This document shows, piece by piece, positions 28,501 to 35,411 of a DNA stretch of 64,000 bases (position 1 is the stretch's first letter; each line of letters begins with the position of its first letter). A program made the translations under genes and the position numbers. Under the pieces are notes generated by a model. The model was given only the letters and a program-made list of their open reading frames with translations, ran no database searches and was not told the DNA's origin. Source of the DNA: Colletes latitarsis (lineage: Eukaryota > Arthropoda > Insecta > Hymenoptera > Colletidae); assembly GCF_051014445.1 (NCBI RefSeq), contig NW_027488369.1, positions 16,200,001 to 16,264,000 on the forward strand. Reading direction: 5' to 3'.

Positions 28501-29432
28501 CCCAGGATCTGTTCAACAAGAATGTGAAAAACGCGAAACTGTGAGCCTGATGAGGGCAAATCTTAGACCTAACCCAGACCTAAGATGCGTTATCCTCTAA
28601 ACTATTTATCCAGACCAGGTTTCATTGAATGTTTCGGTGTGGTACCACTTTACAACGTGATCCAATCCAGAAATAGCCCAGGATCTAGCCATGAAGTATG
28701 AGAAATATGCGAAAGTGAGAGCCTGATGAGGGCAAATCCTAGACCTATCCCAGACCTAACTACCGTTGTCCTCTAAAACATTGATCGAAACCAGGTTTAA
28801 TTGACTGTTTCAGCGTGGTACCATATTTCTACGTGATACAATCCAGAAGCAGCCCAGGATCTGTTCAACATGTATGAGAAATATGCGAAAGAAAGAGCCT
28901 GATGAGAGCAAATCCCAGACCTAACCTAGTCCTAACATGAATTATTCTCTAAAATATTGATCGAAACCAGGTTTAATGGACTGTTTCAGTGTGGTACCAC
29001 ATTACTGCGTGATCCAAACCAGAAAAAACCCAGGATCCGTTCAACAAGTATGTGAAGAATGCGAAAGTATGAGTCTGATCAGTGAAAATCCCAGGCCTAA
29101 CCTAGACCTAACATGAGTTATACTCTAAAATATTGATCGAAACCTGGTTTAATCGACTGTTTCAGTGTGGTACCACATTACTATGTGATCCAAACCAGAA
29201 AATAACCCAGGATCTGTTCAACGAGTAAGTGAAGTGTGCGAAAGTATGAGTCTGATGAGGTCAAATCCCAGACCTATCCCAGACATAACTTGCGTTATCC
29301 TCTAAAATATTGATCGAAACCAGGTTTAATCGACTGTTTCAGTGTGGTACCACATTACTACGTGACCCAAACCAGAAAAAACCCATGATCTGTTCAACAA
29401 GTATGTGAAAAACGCGAAAGTATGAGCCTGAT
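25592..29432. repeat. 176-bp satellite array, middle block between the two LINE copies
   Basis: The same satellite resumes in phase after the truncated LINE copy and runs to the 5' end of the long LINE. Up to about 29095 it continues the second copy of the 6,867-bp (39-mer) unit. Relative to the first copy (from 18287) it matches first at an offset of 7,305 bp and later at 7,835 bp, so about 530 bp (three monomers) are extra here, at roughly 25980-26510. From 29096 to the LINE the sequence leaves the 39-mer unit. The last monomer before the LINE nearly matches the monomer at about 37757-37877. Nothing else is seen in this block. Confidence 0.95.
29417..29432. repeat. Target-site duplication, left copy (long LINE)
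   Basis: AAAGTATGAGCCTGAT is repeated at 35396-35411. The leading A bases at the right-hand copy are ambiguous with the poly(A) tail, so the true duplication is 13-16 bp. The same 16 bp occur uninterrupted in closely matching monomers at 37862-37877 and 44206-44221. Confidence 0.93.
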
Positions 29433-29816
29433 TCCCTCAGGGGCTGCCAGCCTTTCAGCTGCAGTACGGGCTTAACGAACCCGGGGTACCCGAGTCATAC
29501 ACACACCGTAAGCCTCCTGTTGGTCGTCACAACGACCCATTCACAATTCCCTATTGGTTTTGTGAATGGTACGTGACGGCAGGAGGAACGGGGTTCTTGG
29601 CTTAACCGCCTGGGCCACGAGTATGGCGACTCTATAAAATCGCCCTCCAATCCTAAGCTATGGTGCGCGGCGATGGGATGCATGGTTGGGGGAGAAGGCC
29701 CAATCCCAAGCGACCACCTCCGGGGAACCTGCCGAACCCCCGGAGTATTAGGCATACCCGGGTAAGGCGGCTCTGCCCGGGTGGACCTTTATTTCCGACC
29801 ATCTCGTGGGATTTTT
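29433..29816 (+). other. LINE 5' untranslated region
   Basis: About 384 nt between the TSD and the first in-frame ATG of ORF1. It holds several upstream ATGs and no long plus-strand ORF. TATAAAA lies at 29633-29639, about 180 nt before ORF1; whether it acts as a promoter is unknown, as R1-clade elements do not depend on a standard TATA box. The palindromes GGGTACCC and CCCGGG are present. An 86-codon minus-strand frame here is not supported as a gene. Confidence 0.75.
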
Positions 29817-31694
29817 ATGGACACAGAAAATAAAATGGGGATGGGGCGGGTTTTGTCGGTTGGGGAGGACGGAGACGGGCTTGGGGTTAGGGTGGCGGCG
29901 CTCGCGCCCCACTCAGCGCCAGGTCCGGCTTCGTGGAGGGTGGAGGAGGACGACGAGACGGCGTCGGTCTCGTCCTTCTCCTCCAGCACGAGCCACATAG
30001 GCTCTAAGAGGAAGAGGACGGGGCAGGCCGTCGTCGAGGTGGGCGGGGCGATGAGCCCGTCGGTGAGGCTGAGTTGCCTCAGGGACGAGGTGACCGAGGA
30101 GATATCGGAGAGGATCTCCTCGTCCCTGAGGCGGGTGGAGAAAGTCGCCGCTGCCTGCGCCTTTAAGGGGCAGAAAAGCGGTGGCGCGGAGGCCCTGAAG
30201 GCCGCGGCGGAGGAAATGAGGGAGGCGGCGCGGGAGCTCAGAGGGCGGAACGCCCGTCTGCAGCTCCTGTTGGAGGAGGAGCGACAGGGAAGGAGGAGGG
30301 CAGAGGCGCTGTGGAACAGCGCGGCCTTCCCTCCCATCCTCCCTCCTCCTCCACCGCCGCGTCCCTCGGCGGAGGTAAATAAGCGGAGTGCGGCGGCAGT
30401 GGTGCGGGGCACCGCGGGCCCCTCCACCCGCACTCCGCCCGTAAAGAAGTCCCCGTCCTCCTCAGAAGACGATCTTCTGAGGAGGATTGGGGACATGATT
30501 GATGGCAAGCTGGCCGCCTTCCGGGAGGAGCTCCTCGCCGGAAGAGCGGTCAGCAGGAAGGCGGTGCCTCCCCGACCTGTTCCGGTACAGTCGGGGAAGG
30601 CAAAGAAGGGCGGAGTGAAGGCTCCGCCCAGCGTTGCGGCACCAGGGCCACGGGTCGCGACCCCCAAGGGGGGTGGTGTACCCGTGGTCGCGGTGGTCGC
30701 GTCCTCCACAGCACCCTCTCAAGGGGGGGTGGCGTGGAGTGAGGTGGTGGGGCGGAAAGCGTAGCGGGCGGCGAGGAAGGCCTCGCAACCGCAGCCTCCG
30801 CCTCCGCCGCCGGCGGCCAAGGTAAAGGCCGCGAAGGTCGGGAAGGCACGACCAGGTCGTCCCCCTAAAACGGCAGCGGTGACGCTGACCGTTGCGCAGG
30901 GGGGCGACCTGACCCTCGCGGAGGCGATGCGGCTCGCCAGGGAGAATATCTCCCTGGAAGAGCTGGGCATCGCCTCCGTGAGGGCGAAGAGGGCCGTGAC
31001 CGGGGGTCTCTTGCTGGAGATCCCCGGTGCAGAAGGCGGCGCGAAGGCGGATCGTCTCGCCCAGAGGCTCCGGGAGCAGCTGGGCGAGCGAGGTGTTCGG
31101 GTCGTCCGGCCCACGAAGCGCACGGAGATGCGCGTTTGTGGGCTGGACGACTCGGTCAGCGCACAGGATGTGTCCCGTGCCCTTGCGAGGGCGGGGGACT
31201 GTCCTGTGGAGGACCTGCGGATCGGAGAGATCCGCAGGTCGCCCTCCGGCCTCGGGTCGGTGTGGGCCCGGTGCCCCCTCTCCGCCGCCCGTAAGGTGGC
31301 GGAATCCGGGAGGGTGTTGGTGAGGTGGGTTTCGGCGCGAGTGGAAATCCTCGCGCCGCGCCCGCTCCAGTGTCACCGCTGCCTCGAATTGGGGCACGTG
31401 AGGCAGTGGTGCACCTCGCCGGTGGACCGCAGCGGTCAGTGTTACCGCTGCGGTGCCAAAGAGCACCGTGCGAGCCAGTGCTCGGCGGCCCCCCACTGCC
31501 CGCTGTGTGCGGACATGGGGAGGCCAGCCGATCACAGGGTGGGGAGCAAGAAGTGCTCCTCCCCCTCCCGGAAGGAGAGGAAGAGGCGGGCTGCACCGGC
31601 TCCGGTGCCGAGGGCGGTGGCATCGTCCTCCATGGAGGTGGACGGTGCTACGGGGACGGACGGCCGGGAGGAGGCTGGCGCGGCCATTAATTAA
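29817..31694 (+). pseudogene. LINE ORF1: gag-like RNA-binding protein with three zinc knuckles, one amber codon
   Basis: The product would coat the element RNA and form the retrotransposition particle. The first in-frame ATG is 29817; an upstream GTG at 29781 is not a likely eukaryotic start. The frame covers 625 codons but is cut by TAG at 30762-30764 (codon 316) and stays open afterwards. Visible parts: an acidic, Ser-rich N-terminus with the basic cluster KRKR at 64-67; a likely coiled coil at about 85-168; Pro-rich linkers; a second helical stretch at about 217-243; after the amber codon, a basic Pro-rich segment. Three Cys/His knuckles follow at about 519-532 (CX2CX4HX4C), 542-555 (CX2CX4HX4C) and 561-580 (CX2CX8HX6C), the usual R1-clade arrangement. 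The stop TAA at 31692-31694 overlaps the ORF2 ATG. The continuous frame on both sides of the TAG argues for a single recent nonsense change rather than two genes. Readthrough cannot be excluded. Confidence 0.92.
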
Positions 31695-31696
31695 TG
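31692..31696 (+). promoter_or_regulatory. TAATG stop-start overlap coupling ORF1 to ORF2
   Basis: The ORF1 stop TAA (31692-31694) shares its last A with the ORF2 start ATG (31694-31696). In the silkworm R1-clade element SART1, UAAUG at the same junction supports termination-reinitiation of the second ORF on a bicistronic RNA. Here the role is inferred from the identical arrangement. Confidence 0.85.
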
Positions 31697-32320
31697 CCGC
31701 CCCGCCTCCTCCTCCAGGCCAACCTCAACCACTGCCGCGCGGCACAGGACTTGATGTCCCAAGTCCTCGCGGAGTGGGGGGTTGGCCTGGCGGTCGCCGC
31801 CGAGCCGTACCGCGTCCCTGATCACCCTCATTGGGTGGGCGACGCGGACGGCTTGGTGGCGACGGTATGGGGAGGAGGCGACGGGTCCCCACCGTTCTCC
31901 TTGTTGCAGCGCGGTCGGGGATTCGTCGCCGTGGACTGGGGGGGGAGTCGCTGTGGTGGGGTGCTACATTTCGCCCCGTAGCGGTCACGCTGCGTTCGAG
32001 CTGTACCTGGCCGAGGTCGCGGCATGCGTGCAGCGCTACGTGGCCCGGCCGGTGCTGGTCCTGGGGGATTTTAATGCCAAGTCGGTGGCTTGGGGATCCC
32101 CCAGGACCTCCGTTCGCGGCGGGATCCTGGGCGATTGGGCGGCGGGGCTCGACCTCCGGGTATTGAACCGGGGGTCGGAGCACACATGCGTGCGGCGATA
32201 TGGGGTGTCCATCGTGGATGTTGGATTCGCGACCCCCAACGCCGTGCGCATGGTGTCGGGTTGGCACGTGGTCGCGGGGGCAGAGACACTCTCCGATCAC
32301 CGGTACATCCGGATGGAGGT
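31694..32320 (+). other. APE-type endonuclease domain of ORF2
   Basis: The domain starts in one frame (QANLNHC, then AEPY) and continues in the +1 frame after the G8 run at 31938-31945. There it shows GCYISPR, LVLGDFNAKS, SIVDVGFATP and ETLSDHRYI. These are the metal- and phosphate-binding motifs of apurinic endonuclease-like LINE nucleases. In R1-clade elements this domain decides target choice. As read, the protein would stop at 31979-31981, losing most of the nuclease. Confidence 0.88.
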
Positions 32321-32989
32321 CTCTGCCGCCGCGAGTGCATCCCGACACGGCCGCCTGCGTGGCACCCCACCACGCCGCTGGGCGCTTCGGCGCCTGGACA
32401 AGGACGCCCTGATGGCAGCTGCCCTCGCTGCAACTTGGCCGCAGGGAGCGGCCGAGTTGCCGAGCATAGAGGAGGAGGTCGCCCGGCTCGGAGCATTGGT
32501 TGCGGGTATTTGCGACGCGGCGATGCCTCGGGTCGGGCGGGCTTCTCCTCGCCGGGCGGTGTACTGGTGGTCGGACGCGATCGCGGAGTTGCGAGTCGCG
32601 ACTGTCCGCGCCCGACGCCAGTACACCCGCGCGCGCCGTCGTCAACGTACAGGCGACGGCGTGGCGCGAGCGAGGGCAGCTGATGACCTGTATGGAGCAT
32701 AGCGCGTGGCGCGGGTTGCTCTGCAGGTCGCCATCAAGCGGGCCAAGACCCAGGCATGGAAGGAGCTCCTCCAGACCCTTGATGACGATCCATGGGGGCG
32801 CCCATATAAGGTGGTGCTGAATAAGCTCCGCCCGTGGGCGCCACCCGTCACCGAGGGTCTTGACCCCCGGCTGCTGGAGGACGTGGTCAATGCACTCTTC
32901 CCAATTGGGGAGAGGGGACCGCGTCCTCCGGCGGCGGCGGCTGTCCCAGTGGAGTGGACGGCCGAGCTGGGGGTCACGCAGGAGGAGCT

Positions 32990-33940
32990 GGCAGCGGCCA
33001 TCAGACGGCTCGGGGTTCGTAACACGGCCCCGGGTCCGGATGGTGTGCCCGGCCGGGTTTGGGTCTTGACCCAGGGCGTCCTTGGGGCCGACCTCAGGCG
33101 GTTGTTCGACCGCTGCCTGAGGGACGGGCGATTCCCCCCCAGTTGGAAGGTGGCGAGGATGGTCCTCCTCCGGAAGGAGGGTCGGCCCGCGGAGTCTCCC
33201 TCCGCATACCGGCCCATTTGTCTCCTCGACGAGGTGGGCAAGCTCTTCGAGCGTGTGATTGCTGCCCGCCTCGTCGAGCACCTGTCGCGGGGTGATCCCG
33301 GTCTGGCCGACTGCCAGTTCGGTTTCCGGGGGGGCCGATCGACTATCGACGCGATAGGTCGTGTGAGGGCCCTCTCGGAGGCGGCCGTCTCCCGGGGAGG
33401 GGTGGCATTGGCAATATCCTTGGATATTGCCAATGCCCTTAACACCCTCCCCTGGGAAGAGATAAGGAGGGGACTCGAATATCATCGTGTCCCCCCTTGT
33501 CTCAGGGCGGTCGTCGGGGATTATCTCCACGGCAGGTGGATCGAGTATCCGGGCCGGGATGGTGATATGCGGAGGGAGGTGTACTGCGGTGTTCCGCAGG
33601 GATCGGTCCTTGGGCCACTCCTGTGGAGCTCGCGTACGACTCGGTGTTGCGGGCCGGCCTCCCCGATGGCGTCAGCACGGTGTGTTATGCGGATGACACA
33701 CTGGTGCTGGCCGTCGGGGCGCACTGGGGGAGGGCCATGCGTCGCGCGGAGGAGGGGTCGCAACGCGTCGTCGACCGGATCAGGGGGATGGGGATGACGT
33801 TGGCGGTCCATAAGACCGAGGTGAATGCGTTTCATTCACCTCGGCAGGATCCGCCACCCCCTCTGATTCGGGTGGGTGGGGCTGACATCGAGGTGAAGCC
33901 CCAGATCAGGTATCTGGGGCTGATCCTCGATAGCCACTGG
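32990..33940 (+). other. Reverse transcriptase domain of ORF2
   Basis: The fingers and palm motifs run in order: VRNTAPGPDGVPG, SAYRPICLLDEVGKLFE, CQFGFRGGRSTIDA, motif A LDIANALNTLPW, motif B GVPQGSVLGPLLW, motif C YADDTLVLA, motif D VHKTEVNAFH and motif E IRYLGLILD. The frame changes by -1 between motifs B and C at 33624-33626. Motif A has Leu where R1-type enzymes more often have Phe (NALN versus NAFN). Confidence 0.93.
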
Positions 33941-34558
33941 CGTTTCGAGAAGCATTTCCGCTGCCTGGTCCCCCGGTTGGAAAGGATGGTTGCGGCTCTG
34001 GGCCGGATCCTGCCCAACCTGGGGGGCCCGGCGGGCCGAGTTCGTCGCCTCTATGTGGCAATGGTCCAGTCGGTGGCCCTATACGGGGCCCCCGTCTGGG
34101 CGGACGACCTGGCTGCCTCCCGGCGCAGCATGACTATGCTGCGTCGGGTGCAGAGGCGCATGGCGCTCAGGGTCGTCCGCGGGTATCGGACCATGTCACA
34201 TGAGGCGGCGACGGTTCTAGCGGGGATGCCGCCCATGGACCTGCTCGCGCGGTCGCACGCGGCGATGTACCGGCACCGCGTCGACCGTCGCGCGGGGGTG
34301 GGGGCGGTCCCGGGCGGGCAGGAACCTGCTTGGGGCGATTTGAATCGCCAGGCCCGGCAGTCCGTGTTGCTCGCGTGGCAGGAGCGGCTGGCTCTGCCAA
34401 CCGCGGGGCACCGGACTGTCGGGGCTGTTCGGCCACTCCTGAAGGAGTGGCTGGACAGAGGCCATGGCAGCCTCACCTACCGGCTGGCACAGGTATTTTC
34501 CGGGCATGGCAGCTTCGGAAGATACCTGTGCCGGATAGGGAAGGAGCCGACGGCGCGT

Positions 34559-34615
34559 TGCTGCCACTGCGACGCTGAGCAGGACACGGCGGATCATACC
34601 CTGGAGGTATGCCCC
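34559..34615 (+). other. C-terminal Cys/His knuckle of ORF2
   Basis: The motif CX2CX8HX4C (C at 34559 and 34568, then DTADHTLEVC) followed by PAW. It is conserved near the C-terminus of R1-clade ORF2 proteins and is thought to help nucleic-acid binding. Confidence 0.85.
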
Positions 34616-34861
34616 GCGTGGGAGGGGGAGCGCCGTGTCCTGGTCGGCGTCGTCGGGCGGGATGTCTCGCTGCCGGGCGTGGTGCGCGCCATGCTCGGCA
34701 GCGAGGAGAAGTGGAGGGCCGTGGCCTCCTTCTGCGAGAACGTAATGTTGCAGAAGGAGGCCGCGGGGAGGGGGCGCGCTGAAGCTCGCGCTCGTGCTGT
34801 GGCCCGAGGTCGTCGCCCGGTCGCGAGGCGTCGCGGGCGGCCGCCTCGGCGTGGCGGATGA

Positions 34862-35377
34862 CCTAGGCTGGGAGGGGGGTCCTGAGGGGACCCTCCTCCC
34901 GCCAGGCGGCGCCGGGTCGGACCGGTTGGCAGTAGGAGTGCCTCCCCCTACCGGTCCGACGCAAGGGGAGGCACCCTCGGCGGTCTGGTGCGGCCATGAA
35001 CGCCCGGCCGCCGAGGGGTGGAAACGGGGTCGCGAGCGGTTGCGAGTTGGGGCTCGCAGCCGCCACTAAACGCGGCCCCGGGACGGATAGCGGCGGGATG
35101 GAGTGGCCCCGTCCCGCCGCTATGAGGCAGTGTGTCTACTGGGGGGACCGATTGTCCCCCCGGGGGATGGGCGCGAAAGCGCGGGCACGGGGAGGATACC
35201 GGAAGAATGCTTCGAGCGATTCCCGGTATCCTCCCAAAGCGTGCCGAAGGGTCACCGTGGGGTTTTTAGTGGGTAGGTCCCGCGCCTGTCGTTGCACGGG
35301 CGCGGGGAATCCCACACACCCCTCCAACCTCTCCCCAAGGAGGTGGGAGGGAGTCTTTCGAAGATTTTCCCCACGAC
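34862..35377 (+). other. LINE 3' untranslated region with a chain of hairpins
   Basis: About 516 nt of GC-rich sequence containing consecutive inverted repeats: TGCGAG/CTCGCA at 35041-35058; a 12-bp stem 35087-35098 with 35112-35123; an 8-bp stem 35141-35148 with 35154-35161; GCGC-GAAA-GCGC at 35171-35182 (a GNRA tetraloop); a 12-bp stem 35191-35202 with 35223-35234; an 8-bp stem 35279-35286 with 35299-35306; and a near-perfect stem around 35321-35350. The last 402 nt are shared with the truncated copy. Such 3' structures are the known recognition signal for LINE reverse transcriptases. An open frame starting at 34996 runs through the poly(A) into satellite and is not a gene. Confidence 0.85.
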
Positions 35378-35398
35378 AAAAAAAAAAAAAAAAAAAAA
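35378..35398 (+). other. Poly(A) tail of the long LINE
   Basis: 21 consecutive A bases directly after CACGAC, adjoining the right TSD. Up to three of them belong to the TSD. No AATAAA signal lies just upstream. Confidence 0.95.
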
Positions 35399-35411
35399 GT
35401 ATGAGCCTGAT
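35396..35411. repeat. Target-site duplication, right copy (long LINE)
   Basis: Repeats 29417-29432. The satellite then continues GAGGGCAAATCCCAGACC, giving a normal monomer when the element and one TSD are removed. Confidence 0.93.

Larger units (their letters stand above)
21261..29095. repeat. 39-mer segmental unit, copy 2, expanded by a LINE fragment and three monomers
   Basis: Tandem duplicate of 14394-21260. The offset is 6,867 bp up to 25153, then 7,305 bp after the LINE insertion with its TSD (438 bp), then 7,835 bp after about 530 bp (three monomers) of local expansion near 25980-26510. 6,867 + 438 + 530 = 7,835, which accounts for the whole length difference. The marker TGATCAGTGA at 21241 and 29076 confirms the last offset. 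Confidence 0.86.
31694..34861 (+). pseudogene. LINE ORF2: endonuclease-reverse transcriptase, two frameshifts and one amber codon
   Basis: ORF2 encodes the enzyme that nicks the target and copies element RNA at the nick. The start is the ATG in TAATG and the stop is TGA at 34859-34861. With its lesions ignored it is about 1,055 residues long, normal for the clade. Domains: APE-type endonuclease (QANLNHC near residue 10, AEPY, GDFNA at 32064-32078, SIVDVGFA, SDHRYI); reverse transcriptase (APGPDGVPG, SAYRPICLLD, GFRGGRSTIDAI, LDIANALNTLPW with the catalytic Asp at 33423-33425, GVPQGSVLGPLLW, YADD at 33686-33697, IRYLGLILD); C-terminal CX2CX8HX4C from 34559; and a basic tail with an RGRP AT-hook-like core at 34832-34843. 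Lesions: one extra G in the G8 run at 31938-31945, TAG at 32700-32702, and one missing G at 33624-33626. The catalytic residues themselves are intact, so the decay is recent, or partly due to sequencing error in G runs. Confidence 0.94.
29433..35398 (+). mobile_element. Near full-length R1-clade non-LTR retrotransposon (LINE), coding-disrupted
   Basis: An element of about 5.97 kb, GC-rich against AT-rich satellite, with sharp edges. The order is 5'UTR (29433-29816), ORF1 (29817-31694), ORF2 (31694-34861), 3'UTR (34862-35377) and a 21-nt poly(A) (35378-35398), inside a 16-bp TSD. ORF1 carries CCHC knuckles. ORF2 carries an APE-type endonuclease, reverse transcriptase and a C-terminal Cys/His knuckle, and no RNase H domain is evident. 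This layout, the LDIANALNTLPW catalytic motif and the TAATG ORF junction indicate the R1 clade (R1, TRAS, SART, Waldo and relatives). Each ORF has disabling mutations, so the copy is probably non-autonomous as written. I see no LTRs. The 5' end is assumed complete because a UTR of about 384 nt precedes ORF1, but transcript evidence is lacking. Confidence 0.95.

Noticed and set aside
29433..29520. HDV-like self-cleaving ribozyme at the LINE 5' end
   Set aside because: Such ribozymes occur at the 5' ends of R2 and some other LINEs, but I could not fit the nested pairing by eye. A covariance-model search would decide.
29633..29639. TATAAAA as a promoter for the LINE
   Set aside because: It lies well inside the 5'UTR, and transcription from it would lose about half of that region. 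It is kept only as a note in the 5'UTR entry.
29789..30709. 306-codon minus-strand open frame opposite ORF1
   Set aside because: Same shadow effect. Its product is low-complexity Ser/Pro/Ala with no domain.
31725..33530. 601-codon minus-strand open frame opposite ORF2
   Set aside because: It is the antisense shadow of GC-rich coding DNA, has no recognisable domain, and the sense strand carries clear endonuclease and reverse transcriptase motifs over the same span.
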